64,000 nucleotides of DNA, taken from Pachypanchax playfairii. Its lineage: Eukaryota > Chordata > Actinopteri > Cyprinodontiformes > Aplocheilidae. Shown here in pieces: positions 38,301-51,543 of this stretch (its first letter is position 1; every line of letters begins with the position of its first letter). The notes beneath the pieces were generated by a model. That model was not told the origin of the DNA and made no database searches. It worked only from the letters and a program-made list of their open reading frames with translations. The position numbers and the translations under genes were made by a program. The DNA lies in NCBI GenBank assembly GCA_006937955.1, contig SSNP01000011.1, forward strand, positions 307,994-371,993, given 5' to 3'.

Positions 38301-41300
38301 AGGAGGTCAGCTGTGCTTCTGGTTGTTCTTCCAGGCTTTGATTGGACCTCTGATGATGATGCAGCAGAAACACTCTCAGGTGTGGAAGGATTTGGGACCT
38401 GAAGAGTGACAGCTTGTGCTGTGTTTCTGTTATTCTAATTTTAGGCATTATCACTGACAGCAAACAAATCACTAACTTCTCTAAAGTGTTTTATTTATTT
38501 ATTTTTTTTACTGTAAAATCCTAGAGAACTATTATCTGAAACAGAATTCTTGTTATTTGAGCTTATTTTAGGGGATTTTGTTGAAACTGATGTGTGAATT
38601 GAACTGCAAATTGTTGGAAAAGCTGGCAGTCTATTTCATATGGTAGATATTTTCTTCTCTTGAGTAAAGGTGACTAAACCTTCACACATTTACTACACTC
38701 ACGGCAGATCAAATGATTTTACACCTACAGCAAAAACAAAAAGTCCTTTCTGACACTAAGAAAGTAAGAAAGTCTCATGTTTCATGTCCTGCTCAGTTCT
38801 CGGTTTCATGCATCACTTTTGTTGTGCCTTTCGCTCCCTGTTTAATTTAAAATATTTGAGTGAAACACTGTAGATACACCTGCCTCAAGAGATGTTATTG
38901 CTATAAATGTAATATTTTAAGCATTTAAACTTAAAAGAGGGTGAATTCTGCAAGTCTTTCAGGGTTTGATCAGTCGATGAAAGACCACAAGTTCAAATAG
39001 CTAAAAAAGAAATAAGCAAAAAGGAAAGAAGGTTAATGTTTCTCAATATAACCCTGCAAAGGTTTTTAGGATTCCATCAGCTTGATTCCAGAACACAAGA
39101 AACAAATCTGAAAACAAACACTGGAAGGTTCTGATTGGTTCCTAAAGAGGAATCTAAATCTGCATCTGCATGTATTCATATCTTTCACTAGAACATTTGA
39201 TTGTTTTACCTCTTGAGTCTGATGCTTTAAGTCTGCACAAAATAAAAAAAGATGTGTGTGTGTGTCCAATATATAAAATTTATGCATAAAAGTTTGTGCA
39301 TGTTATTTTTTACTCCACATCTATCGCTTTTTTGTTTCTGAGCATGAGAAAAGAAGGTTTTAGTAGACAACAACAATTCTAGCAAGATTTGTTTTATAAA
39401 ACTATATTAGGGAAGTGGCTTAAAATCAAGGATTTGATATTAAAACATTTAAGATGATGTTTATCAGCTGTAAATGTTCTAAAATCAACTCAAGAGTAGA
39501 AATCAATACATTTGTCAGGAAAGACTTTCTGAAACACCACGACCATTTGTCATGCAAACTATAATTTTTAATGGGATCTACTATATGTAAAAAAATAAAT
39601 AAATAAAAACAAAAAAGGTCAAACTAAAACACATCTAAAATATTAAGAGTATACTGTTAAAAAGAAGAATAAAAATTACAATAAAAAGAATAAGAATTAA
39701 AGATTTTGTGATTCCAAATAACGGAAATTGCAGTTTGTAACTGCTTAGCCCGCTCTGCTTGTAAGTCAGAAGGATACAGAGATACAGCACACGTCCATGA
39801 CGAGGTGAATTGTCATGAGAAAGCCTATTGACAATTAATCCCTATATTTTTATCCATCTAAAAGTGTACACACACACACACACAGCCCTGAACACTGTTG
39901 TGTCTTCCTGCCATCCTCAAGGTAGCACATAATAAATGTGCAGTGTCACACGGCAAAGTCATTTTATTTATGATGGATATGGAACTAATGGGGATCAGAA
40001 AATGTGAAAATATTGGTGTGAGACCTTTCGAAACCTTGTTGCCATTGTCACGTTGTCCTGTCGCTTTTACACTAGACTTCAGGATATAGACATGAAGCAC
40101 AAGCTTATAAAATCTGTTCTGAAGCATTGTGGTGATATTGGATTTATTGAGTGTAATAGACTTCTGAAGGATTTCCTGTTCAAAGCATATAACTTTAAAT
40201 CCCAAAGGGGCTTTCATTCCACTAAGCACCAAGAGCTAATCAAAGCACCCCTCAAGTCTCAGCTGGTAACATGTTAGGTTCTCTAAGTACAGAAAATATA
40301 CTACATAACATTGAAAACATGTACATATAAGGATATATTGCTTTAGTACATTAGGCAATAGTCATCATTAAGGTGTTTAATAGACCATATCGCCTGGAAG
40401 ACCTGACAGGCCAGCTGGGTAGTGTGGAGGATCCAGGTAAAGGGTCACCTTGATGTGGAGACAGCTTTGTCACGCCGAGGCCAAGAAGGTAACCACACCC
40501 CCATCATGACCTGACCCAGACATGCATGACTATAGTCAACCAAGCAGAACAACAAATTCCTAGCCTTCTTCAAGACTTCACTAAAGAAGATAAAGCTGGA
40601 GAGATTGTAAGTGCTGAATTGAAATGTACCTCCAGGCTGCTACAACAGGTAAAATGTGCAAACACTCCAAACTTCTATCTGCTGTTGGTTATCTCTGAAA
40701 TGATCTGAGATTAATTATATGACTCAGACTCACAACAAAGTTCAGTTTCTGCTCGCTCTATGTTTTACCCTCTGCAAAAAATGAATAAACAAGTAAATCC
40801 AAAACAAACAGACAGAAATAAACAGATATACAGGATTTATAATCTATGTTTGGGTTTACTAGATTTGCATAAAAATTTGTAAAATCAAAGAACAGTTCAA
40901 GAAAGTGGTGCTATCAGTCTCTGGGCACAGGTGCATCTTGAAATGAGGAAGAACGAGGGGGGGACTAAAACTCCCCAGCACTCACAATGAAAAAGAGGGG
41001 CCCTGCCACTCAAGGTCATGGTGAATTGCGGCGTTGCACTACAGATTGATTGGAATTATGGGGAGCAGCTGGCAGAAAGGAAACCGGAAGGTTACTGAAA
41101 AAAATCGCCAGGTGGCTCCTGTGACTTAATGACTCCACCCACCCAGTCTTTGGTACATTACATTTTAAGAATGTGCAGATTTGAAGTGGGCCTGTCACAT
41201 GCTGTCAGCATCTGGAGTGATTCCCATGTCAACTAATATTCAACTGTGTACAATTTGGATGGCTAATAGATTTATTGCTGCAGTTTGAATTGAACTTTAT

Positions 41301-42283
41301 GGATAACTTTTCACAAATGGCCAGAGGATAACGCAGCTAATTACAGTTTTCTAAATGTGGAGTTCATCATGAATATTGATAAAGAATTAATTAGTTACTA
41401 AAACTGGAAAACCATTTTCTCTGCGCCAAACACATCACGTTTTAGAAGCAAAAATGCACTGCATCACTTTACAGGAAAGACATTTTGTATCCTGTTATAA
41501 TAAATGATTTAACCACATAATCCGACCTTGATAATCCAACAATTCCAGACTAAAACACTGGAACATAGTAGTGCTAAATTGGGTGCTTATCAATAATTTA
41601 AAACACCAAACAATTCAGCATGGCCTAATTAGAATGTGGTGTGGATCACGATAAAGCTGAGGTGAGAAGTCACGAAGCAGGTTTTTGTCATTAGATTTGA
41701 TAGAGTTCTGTGTCAAACTCAAACATTTTCTTATCAGTCAGCCTCATTGTGGAAACAGCAGGGACTTTTGCAGAAAAGCACTCAGGCAGGCAGTCAATAA
41801 TTCCTTATGGAAGAAATCTAAAGTTATGATGGTCTTGATTAAGCAAAGTAATCTGCTGTGTATACTTATTTTCAATGAAGCTTTTTCACTGACTCACTGA
41901 GAGGAAAAGTGGTGCACTCGTTCTTTTGATTTCCTAATGACTTTGCCGTTCTGACTCCAGATAAAAGAAAAACTTCCTCTCAGGGAAATTATCAGATGAA
42001 TTGCTTTCTCAGTATCTCAGTTGATTGATGGGCTATGTATTCAATAAGGTTCATATATATGTTAAAAAAAGTTTCGTCTATCTGCTATGTGTTTTACTTG
42101 AAACCAAATGCAGGGACAAACACACAAAACATGGTTTCAATAAAAAAAAAAAAAAAAACTTATGAGCATAGATTTCACAAAACAAAACTTTTCAACCTTA
42201 TCTCTCAAGTTTCTAGAAAAAAAAAATGTTTAGATCCTACAAGATGTTCAGTGACTCATATTTTTTCTCCTGTATGGAAAGTT
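29317..42283. other. Intronic sequence, no supported gene
   Basis: It contains a C11 tract (35517-35527), a (TG)n run near 39253-39265, an (AC)n run (39868-39884) and a small hairpin CACTGGTT/AACCAGTG near 36457-36481. Stretches at 32.58-32.76 and 34.84-35.05 kb look less AT-biased and could be conserved noncoding DNA. The ORF at 40526-40708 is exon-like but unsupported (see findings). Confidence 0.5.
39868..39884. repeat. (AC)n dinucleotide repeat
   Basis: Perfect AC run of 17 bp following AAAGTGT. Confidence 0.9.
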
Positions 42284-42790
42284 ATGCAGTACTAAGTAAC
42301 TTTTTAAATTTTAAGCTACTTGTCTAAGTGGATACATACCAAAAAACAAGTTCAGCTTCATACCAGACGTGACTCTGGATGCCTCCGATGGCCATACACT
42401 ACACTACGCTGAGCAGCTTCAGTGCTTTCAGTCCTTTGCTGCTTTACAGTAACAGCTGTTTGTTGCAGCAGCAGTCGCCGTTAGCTATTAAAGGCTAGCA
42501 GTTAGCTTTTTCGGCTCACTGACTGGAGTCCGCTTTTTGTAGGCATCACGTCAGAGGACAATCTACAGTAAAAGAGTAGCGAGCAAAGACCCCTTTTTTA
42601 TTTTGTTTCTGCACTGATAATAACCGTGCATTAAAAATAAGAAGCAAAATATGCCACCTTGTCTGACGACGTTATCTACAACGCCGGTTCGACCAATGGC
42701 CGTCGGAAACACAGTTGTTTACAACAGTTGTAATTCAACTTTTAACCACTGGCTGGGGAAAGCAGAAAAGTTATTTAGTACTGCTTTAAA
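42284..42790 (+). mobile_element. MITE family A, copy 1 (about 507 bp)
   Basis: The left end GCAGTACTAAGTAACTTTTT is the inverted match of the right end AAAAGTTATTTAGTACTGC (42777-42785 and upstream), giving roughly 19-bp terminal inverted repeats. The interior aligns end to end, in the same orientation, with the copy at 63416-63817. Shared blocks include TTTGCTGCTTTAC, AACAGCTGTTTGTTG, GGCTCACTGAC and TTCTGCACTGATAATAA. It has no coding capacity. This copy carries about 100 bp of interior sequence absent from the other. Confidence 0.85.
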
Positions 42791-43593
42791 AACCAGTAAT
42801 GAAGAATTTTGGACCTTGTTCTAAGCATATAGTTATGAACAGGAGTCTATGGATTTAACATTAGATGTTGAACTGAGTTAGATTTGGGGGTTAACTTGAG
42901 TTACAGGCAGCTTACAAAAAACATAAAAATAAAACCATTCAAGATTTACTGCTGTTTTCTATCTGGCAGGCACCTCTATTAAGTTACAGCATGATGTCTA
43001 AATCTTCAAGCTCTCTAGATTCATCTGTATGTAAGATAAAAAAGGTGCATATGTACGTCAGAAACAAATTTCAATGTAAATCTCTTTTCTGGTTCTAACA
43101 GTTGCAGCATCATTCATTTAAAGGCAATTCTGACATTTATGTTATTAAGGTTACTGGTTGACAATGAAAGAAATGCTTAATCTTCTAAATTACCCCACAG
43201 AATGATTACTTCACTCGGCCTCCTTCATAATGATTTAATGCTAATATGTTGTATAATTTTTAATTAACTCGAAGGGGAAAGAATGTAGAACATGGGGGTG
43301 TAACTCAGGGACAGGCTGCACATTTAAACTCACGAGTCTCATCTTCTGCTGTTGCATGCTTTATCCATCACAAATTAATTATTAGTAAATGCTATTAAAA
43401 TTCTAAACCAATGAGAAATATCTGGGTTCTTACATAATGCAACTCATAAGGGTAAATCTTAAACGTCACCAATATGGTCCCAGTTTTTTCTCAGCTGTTT
43501 TCTTCTAATTATTTCTCACTAGTGAAATCATATTAGAGTTTTCTGTCCAAAAACATATATCAAAAAAATAAAATGCAACCCCAAGACACAAAA
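42791..43593. other. Intronic sequence, nothing recognised
   Basis: AT-rich spacer between MITE copy 1 and the Tc1-like element, without a supported ORF or repeat. Confidence 0.5.
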
Positions 43594-44660
43594 AGTTGGG
43601 ATGCTGTCTAAAATGTAAGTACAAACAACAGATTTGAATGAATTGTAAAGCTCATAAACCTATATTTTCCCTCAAAAGAACATAACCAACACATCAGTTG
43701 TTGAAACAGTGATACTTTACAATTTCATAGAAAATATTAGCGGATTTTGATTAGAGAAACACACCTCAAAGTTAGAACAAAAAGCTTGAAAAGAAATAGG
43801 CATAATTCAGAAACAACTAATTACTAATTAGATTAACTGATAATAGCTCAGTAACATTGGCTGACAATAAAATGAGCATTTCAGAGAGGCAGAGCCTCTC
43901 AGATGTAAAGATGGGCCGAGAGTCACCAATCTGAAATGAACTGTTCCTAAGATTTGAGAAACTACATAAAAAAATGCTCCTCCGCAACACTGAATATCCT
44001 CCCCCACCATCTACAGTGAATAATATCATCAAAAGAATCAGAGAATAAGGAGGAATCGTTGTGCATAAGAGACAAGATTAAAGGTCAGACTTGATGCTTA
44101 TGATTTGAAGGCCCAGAGAACTACATTAAAAACAGGAATGTTTTCCTACTGAATCTTCCAGACATCACTGTTTGTCAACACAGTTCAACGTGGGAACCCC
44201 AGACAACAAATAAAGATGTGATCGAGTAAAGAAGGCGGCAGATTTAAGCATGATGTAGAAACACAGACATTTAATTTGGGCAAAAATTCATTAAAAATTA
44301 TCTGAGGCAAAGTTCTATGATCAAATCTGGTCCAAAAATGAAAAACTTTTTTTGGAAACCATCAACACTGCATCATGTGGACTAAAGAGCAGAGGGACCA
44401 TCCTGCTTGTTATCAGCAGACAGTTCAAAAACCTGTTTCTCTGATGGTATGGGGGTTGCATTAGTGCCTGTGGGGTGGGCAGCTTACACATCTGGAAAGG
44501 CTCCATCAATCATTACTCTATTCCAGCTTTTTGAGATGTGTTGCTGATGTCAAATAGAAAATGTGGCAGTATTTTTTTGGGAAATTGTAAAATATCTCAG
44601 TTTCCACATCGGATATGTTTTTTATGTTCTATTAGTACAAAAATATGGGGTTATAAGTCC
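43594..44660 (+). mobile_element. Tc1/mariner-like element, internally deleted and decayed
   Basis: The left end AGTTGGGATGCTGTCTAAAA matches the well-known teleost Tc1-like consensus end (AGTTGGGACGCTGTGTAAAA type). The long inverted-repeat arms are recognisable: CATAAACCTATATTTT with AGAACATA near 43650-43690, and their reverse complement near 44590-44650 (TATGTTCTATTAGTAC, AAATATGGGG). Between them, transposase-derived sequence continues in broken frames. The left part includes VNNIIKRIRE followed by a stop. The right part includes the region equivalent to MVWG...SLHIWKG. Right after the CCATCAAT word (about 44510) the sequence jumps to the 3' UTR-like GCTTTTTGAGATGTGTTGCTG, so about 600 bp with the second and third catalytic acidic residues is missing. 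It cannot encode an active transposase. Confidence 0.9.
44020..44512 (+). pseudogene. Tc1-type transposase remnant
   Basis: Broken reading frames retain a VNNIIKRIRE segment (helix-turn-helix side, 44017-44046), then stops. The region of the first catalytic aspartate follows (DQIWSKNEKLF, about 44319-44351), then sequence matching the SDGMG/TSGKAPSI portion of the VMVWG...HIWKGTI block (44440-44510). Several frameshifts and stops are present. The C-terminal half with the DNxRPH and PDLxPIEN motifs typical of the family is absent because of the deletion. Confidence 0.8.
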
Positions 44661-45740
44661 CAAAATTTGGGGAATTAGATTTGTAAAACAAAGTAACTAC
44701 ATAAGAAAATTCTGGCAATTTCTAGCATCAGAGAAATGCCTTACAGAAATAGCACTGCTGAACCCATTATATCTTTCATATAACCCTGTGCAAGGTGCAG
44801 CTTTGCCTCTTGAATTGCTGAGTAGGACTAAATTGAGCCAGTTTAACTCTGTGAGTCAATCGGCTCAAGCCTGGCACAGGCATCAACCCTCGTTAGCTGT
44901 GACCTTGAGAGATAATAATGGCACTAACCCAGATATATGTGCTGGGTAATGACACTGTGATTAGCAAAATCTGCAGAGAGCATAAACACCGACATGTCTG
45001 CCGACTGTAAGCATGCGGTCCTTCATCTCTGCCTGCAGGAACTATGCTTTATCTTCAATAACAAAGCGATGAGACTAAGACTTGATTTGTTAATTCATAA
45101 GGCAAATCTTAAGAAGATTATACTGAACTGTCAAAATATTCACATAAATATGGAAGCTTACAGTCTGGCAAGTTTCTTTGCTCTTTCATATGAACTTGAA
45201 ACATATTGTACAATATATAATTCACTAATATTTTGTTTGTAATCTCATCTATGAAACCACTCAACTAGTTAAAATACAATAACATAAAAGTCAAATTTTC
45301 TCCCTCTAAATTAAAAAAAAATAATTTTTTGGGAGGGTTTTAGAATTTAAGCAATTAAAAATCTTTCCAAAAATTGTCACTGACAACAACATAACCATAT
45401 TTTTATAACCAGATTCTTACTGACTTTCATGCTGACGAGAGTGAACATGTTTTTTTTGTTCTATGCTGTTCCTGTCTGAACAGTATCACTGTATTTTTAT
45501 GCTGTGATGTCATTAGAGCTTAATCTGCTTTTCACTGCATGACTAAATGGATGGATTTATGTAAGAGGAAGTAACTTACTTAAAGGTCACATAAAATGCA
45601 CTCTACGAGTTAAATGCACTTGGCCAGAAAATATAAAGTATTTATAAAATGCACTACTAAGATTTAAGTGGGGCTGAGGAAGTAGAGTCAATGTCCCCCA
45701 GCTGGAAGCTTGCTGCAGTCTCCAATTTTGCCAGTTTACT

Positions 45741-45800
45741 TGTCAAAGCGTCTCTATAAGATGCTTTGGATATAAAATAAAATCAGCTAAATAAATGTAA
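45741..45800 (+). repeat. Likely retroposon 3' tail (GCTTTGGATA...GCTAAATAAATG type)
   Basis: AGCGTCTCTATAAGATGCTT, then TGGATA and CAGCTAAATAAATG, resembles the widespread fish SINE/LINE tail around GTCGCTTTGGATAAAAGCGT followed by CTGCTAAATGA. Only the tail is recognisable; the body upstream is not identified. Confidence 0.45.
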
Positions 45801-46008
45801 CGTGAGCTATTATGCCACACCGGTTGAACTAGTTGTGGCAACAATTTTACACCTTTTAATAGAGTTTGTCCAGATATTTACAGAATAATTGTACATATTT
45901 GGCACCATTCATCCATGTTGATTTCTGCTTAACACAATTGAGGGACAATCCATCCTAATCTGCTAATATGAGTTCTTCTATTCAAAACATGTGTATTCAG
46001 AGAAAATG

Positions 46009-46023
46009 CCCCCCCCCCCCCCC
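46009..46023. repeat. C15 homopolymer
   Basis: Fifteen consecutive C, equivalent to a G15 run on the macrod2 transcript strand. It is unusual in an AT-rich intron and prone to length errors in sequencing. Confidence 0.9.
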
Positions 46024-48650
46024 ATTGTGACAAACTATCATACTGAGACCTTTTACTGCGACCAAACCCATCGGTAGGAGCAAGGACTATTACTGAAGGA
46101 TAATTGGGTGTAAGCTTGCTGAAACAGAATCCTGTGATAGAGCAGGAAATTCCTTTTTCATGGACATAGGCCTGGTAAAGTTGTTAGAGGGTTCAACACA
46201 TGGTTTTATACAGATATATATATAAAAAAACACAAATGGAAATACTACACAAAAGAGGTTTGAGGCCAAGTGACAACACTGTGACGACCCTGATATTCAT
46301 GCAAGTGCAAAAGCTTCATAATTAATGCTAAAACATCTCTAACCTAACAAACAGTGTTTCAAAACATGCCTACTATGAAAGAAAACTGTTCTTAGAGCCT
46401 CACCTGCTTAAAAGAAGACAAATAATAGTCTAATGTAAGATCCTGTTGCACAAATTGCTGTGCAACTTTAATTATATGCATTAAAAACATCCAGATTCAG
46501 ACTCCTCATCATCATGCACACAATAATCATTAAAATATCCATTTGTGAAAATACATTTTAAATATTTTATGCATATTACTAAAGCTAACTACCAAAAACC
46601 CAGCGCATTGTGGTGTGTTACCATAGAGATAGTGACTGCAAGTACGATGGCTTTGTTTGGCTACAGTGATACAAGAGCACATGCACAAGTGGCCTAGTTG
46701 AGGCTAGGGAGACTGATCCTGCATCATAATTAACCATAACTATGTAAACAAGAACTAATTCCACGGTATTTACTGCAAATGAACAGTTACCTGTTACATT
46801 ATCTGTGAGAATGGTAAGATTTACAGCACTAAAAAGGCAATAAGGAGAACATCATTTACATATACAAGAATGTGTTTCATATCCTCAGTTTCTCTGAACA
46901 AAGGAGGAGAATTTATTAAGTGGGAGAGGAAATATCAAATGCATCAAAGTTTTGAGACTTGGGCAACAATCTAAACCGATAGGTGCCGAGAAAAATTGAC
47001 TTTCAGATAGGACTAGATCATTTTGTTGAAATTTTTGTACATCTTGGTTTAGTTATTGAGACTTCAAAGCTTACAAGAATTCACCATCTATCTACTGTCT
47101 ACTCTATTGTTTTTTTTGCTTGTCAAAAACAATGAGATTCAAACACACAACCCCTCAGGCAAATGACTTGGGACTTGGTTTGAATATGTGCATAGTTTCA
47201 AATGAATCATTACAAAACAGCACTTCAGCTGAATAAAGTTTCACAAACAAGCATTAATAGTCGCCAACCATCCTATGCTTAGATGATCCCCGAGATTGTT
47301 TATTGCTGAAATTATCTTTAAGAATAAATCAACAATAAAATAAAATGTTCCCTTTTAGTGTTCTTGTTGGGAAAAGGAGGCAAAAAAATGACAAAATAGC
47401 TTTTGTTTTTGTTGGCTTGCATTCATTCTTCAGGTCTGTTCAATTAATGCATGCTCATTGTGGTGTTCTTTTCTCGTGGCGTCTGGCAGGAACAACATCT
47501 GTTTAATCAACAACTTCCTATGACAGTCCCTCAGTAGGGTGCGAGCTGTCGTGTTTATTCTCAGATGGTACCACGGAAGAATGCAAACCTCATAGATATG
47601 CAGGAGGCTCTTCACAGTCAGGTAGGCCAACAGAGGAAAAGATGAAGAGAAACTAGCTTGAGTGCTGAGTGGGTCTTATACGTCTTGACAATGCTTTAGT
47701 ACATCCTTTATTTGAAGAGCCATTATTATTGTCAGTGTATATTAACACAAAATGGAAGTGCAGCTTTCCCCATCTCAAAGTGTCCGGGAGGAGAAGCCTT
47801 TCTAACAGGTAGAATATGGTCTTTTAGACGAATGCTACAGGCTTCCTAATCAATGTAATAGTGTTGTCCCATCAACCCACACCAGAGATTACCTCATCAG
47901 TTCCCATCAGCAATGATTACTCCACTTATGATGTGCCAAAATGTCACATTTTACATACCTAAATTTTTCACCTCAAGTGAGCTATTGCAGTTTTCCCAGA
48001 ATGAGTGTCAAGGAAACGTGATAAAGTAGGGCGATTCGTGTTATCTAAAGCTTAAGTTTCTCATCCTGCTGTGGTTGCCTCTTTTTGAATTAGGCCGCGG
48101 AGGTAATTGGGATTCCAATGGTCATTAATTCAGACTTGGTGGCAGACCACCACAACCACTATGAGGATAATTGGATCTAATTGGCCCAGTGTTGCCAATG
48201 ATTTGGATCAGACAAATAGAAATGACTAATTTAAATGGCTGTGTGACCTTTAGAAAGCTTCAGTCTAATTAACCTTTGTCGGTGCAAGCAGGTACAAGAA
48301 AGCATGGTACAAACAGTGACTAGTCACCGAGAGGGCTGGTTTGTAATCACACAATGTAACTACTTGAGAAATGATACTGTATAAACTATCTTCAATCAGT
48401 GTTCTAGACACTTTTTCCCATTTTAAAGAAGCACTGCATGAAGGCCAGATAAGCACATTTATATTATTTACATTCAGCCTTTGTCCAGTGTACAAAAATT
48501 TATTTTATGAATCTTAAATCATTGTTTATACACTGAGAAAGTTATTCTTAAAACTGTTTGGCCACATTGTGAATTTATTTTTAGTATTAAGAGACTCTGT
48601 CTATGCAGAATGCTATTTCTTGACCGTGAAGCTTTGCTCTATAGGACACT

Positions 48651-49100
48651 GACGTGACCAGACGTTTTGTCCGTTGTGGTGGGGTGTCTGCTCCAGAGGG
48701 GTAGAGTGTGCGGGTGTCCTGTCATCTAGCAATGTCCGTAAACCACTGTCACGGACTATTCTTCGGTACATCTGCTTATTTTATGAACTAGCACATAGTC
48801 AAATGCCGTTCTGAATGTCTCAAATTAAAAAAAAAACTTAATGGATACTTGTGAGTTTTGGGGTTTTTTTTGCTGAGAGACCTGTAATCACTGTCCGTTA
48901 GCAGGGTGAATTTTCACTGATTTTAGTTTTTGAGCGGACAAAAGGTGTCTGTTGTCCTGAACAATGGAGTGTCCGCTCCAGAGAGGTTTTATAAGTAGTA
49001 ATGTAAGTAGTTATATAAGTTGGCCAGAAACCTGTCTGCTGGACAGGGGTGTCTGCTCCTGAGGGGTGTCCGCAGGGTGGGGTTTCACTGTATTTGATTT
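48651..49100. repeat. Degenerate GTGTCYGCTCC repeat field
   Basis: The word GTGTCTGCTCCAGAGGGG (48684), its variant GTGTCCGCTCCAGAGAGG (48969) and GTGTCTGCTCCTGAGGGG (49049) recur within 400 bp. Additional partial units (TGTCCGT, GTGTCCTG, TGTCCGCAGGG) sit between and after them. The units are irregularly spaced and diverged. They resemble scattered degenerate repeats ending in TTTCACTGTA seen in many animal genomes. The ORF at 48898-49128 on the minus strand is a by-product of the repeat. Confidence 0.6.
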
Positions 49101-49816
49101 TATTTATCTGACAAAAAAAGTGATCCACATGTTTTAATGTTTTTGTTGTCGTTTTTTATTAGTTATTTCATTTTAGAAAACAGGTACTTTCTTTAAAAGA
49201 CCAACCTGTTATTTAGACTTAAAATAAAGACATTTGAGTGTTTATCTTTCTGACACACATTTTGTTTTATTTTGGAAAATATGGAAATAAAAAAATGTGT
49301 GGAAACTGACCAAAGTTAAAGTGAGTTTCGGTAAAACTCTGGCTGGCATCCCGAAAATAATCAAAACTAAATACACAACTGAGGTATTTGAATACACGAA
49401 ACTGCTACGTTTGCAAGGAGATCTGCAGCAAGTCTCATAACTCCTATCTCAAATTACTTTGCTATGTTAACAGCCTGAGTATGTGCATAATCAAATTTCC
49501 ATATTTCTGCCAGCCATTACATAAGACCTGGAGCTGCTTGCACACCTGGATAATGCTTTGTTTCAAATGGGGAAAAGCAGGTAGAGGAAAAGCGTGTGCA
49601 CGTTCTGTTTAGTGGATACATAAATGAAGTGTAATTAATCACTTGGGAAGCAAGCACACCAAATGGAAACACATGAGGAACAAACTCTGGAATATCATAT
49701 GATAGTGTTTGGTGGAAAAAAGGCAAAGACCCTTCAATGTACCTACCGTGTATACAGAAGTAAAAACACATTTTCAAACACAAGCACTGACCTACATTAA
49801 TAAGGACGCAACTATT

Positions 49817-49834
49817 AAAAAAAAAAAAAAAAAA
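49817..49834 (+). repeat. A18 homopolymer
   Basis: Uninterrupted run of 18 A in intronic DNA. No recognisable retroposon body precedes it. Confidence 0.9.
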
Positions 49835-51543
49835 GATATTTTCAGCATATTGTTCTAGAGCACAGAGGAAAAGCTTTTATAAAAGCTAAAACAGAATTTA
49901 TGACAAGGTTACATTCAACATGCCCAGAGTATCCCTATTTCAAAGACACCTCGGGGGCACCTTCCATCATCCGTTTGATACAGTGTTTGTTTGTCCCTTT
50001 CATGTCAAACATTATTTAGTTGGGTCTATCAGCTATCATCTTCAAACAGAATGTGCATGCTGATTTATGCCACATTATGATATTGTTTTTGGGAAGGCAT
50101 TCTGGGAACACCGTTGGGCAAAATGAATGAAAGCTAATGCTCCTAGCAGCCTTGGAATGAGCCTACAGAGAAGGGTGGCTAATCCTATCATTCTACACCA
50201 TTCATGCGCAATCCACTTGGCTTTCAGCTTTTTTTTTTTTAACAGGCAATTTGTGGCTTCCCTGCTGGATCTCTTCGAAGCCAGCATGTTATGACTACAA
50301 AACACTTCCAGGGCCGCCTGGGAGTCAGACAGGAGGCCACTAAATACAGTCTGTGACCCCGTCACGGTCCACTGTGGCAGCTGCCAACCCACTGTCAGCT
50401 GCCAGAAACAGCTTAATGACACATACATCCCAAAAACATCTAATTACATCCTGTCAAAGTCAAAATAGATAAAAAGTCAGCATATACTTGTATCTTACAA
50501 ATTAAGAGTTTGATTAATGCTGCAATGAAAATCTGACAAAACTCATGCTTTGTGGAAACTTTTGAGTATTCTCAAACTCTAAAGCTTACAGTATTAGGGG
50601 TGTTTAAAATAATCTTGGAGGTAAAACAAAGTATAGGCTTCAATTTCTACCAGATGGTGGTGTCCCTTTCATACAGCCTGGTTTTTTGTGACAGATGCTA
50701 GGCTTGCTTTGAGGGAAGAATTTAAGCAACCTTCTATGACTAGCCAAAGAAGTGGATCTATAATAACGGTCCCATCAACTCCAGATCCTATATAGCATAC
50801 TGACTGTTTCTTTGTTCAGTCTGATTGTACTAAGAAACAGTGACTCAAGTTTGTGCCATTAACAGATTAAAGATTGACTTTTTGCAGACAATAAATGAAT
50901 TGTTACTGTTTCTCTGTCAGTGATACACAGACAAATGACAGAAAATCCCTTTCTGCTTGTTATCATTGATACATTTATACGTTATCGTCCTACCACTGAA
51001 GAATGCCCTCCAACAATTCTAGCAGTTTCCAAATAGACCACAATAACAGATTGCTATATCCATCTAGGCAACCATATTTAATATGACTTGGCCCTAGCAA
51101 ATATTGACAGGCTGCTAAATCCTCTTCAGGTTTATTGACTAGCAAAGTGGTGTTCTTATCTCAATTCACACATTCACATCAGATAAAAATCCATGTTTCT
51201 CACATGCAAACAGCATACTGTAGTGTAACAAGTACTGAGCAGAGGAGGGGGCTGTTTGACAACATGCTGCTTATAAGCCCAAAGCAGCAGCTCTACTCAC
51301 AGACTGTACAGCTCCCACAGTTCCCCTGTGTGATGTTGCAGAGCCTTGCCTGCATCTCCGACTATGGGCTGTGGTCAGTCAGCGCCCAGGGAGCTGTGAC
51401 AGCCTGCTGCTCTTTCAGCCGCAAAAAACACTAAATCATGAGGCAAAAAATGAGTGAATAATGTTACAGTTGTACAGCCTACCCTGATATTTGTCCTCTG
51501 AAAAGTACATGAAGAAGACAAGTTTGGACAGAAGCATTTCATT

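Larger units (their letters stand above)
44661..48650. other. Intronic sequence with a C15 tract
   Basis: No supported gene. A run of 15 C (46009-46023) lies in otherwise AT-rich DNA. The block 47.87-48.25 kb contains several TAATTG/ATTAA/TAATTT words and looks like candidate conserved noncoding DNA. A common teleost repeat tail lies at 45741-45800. Confidence 0.5.
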
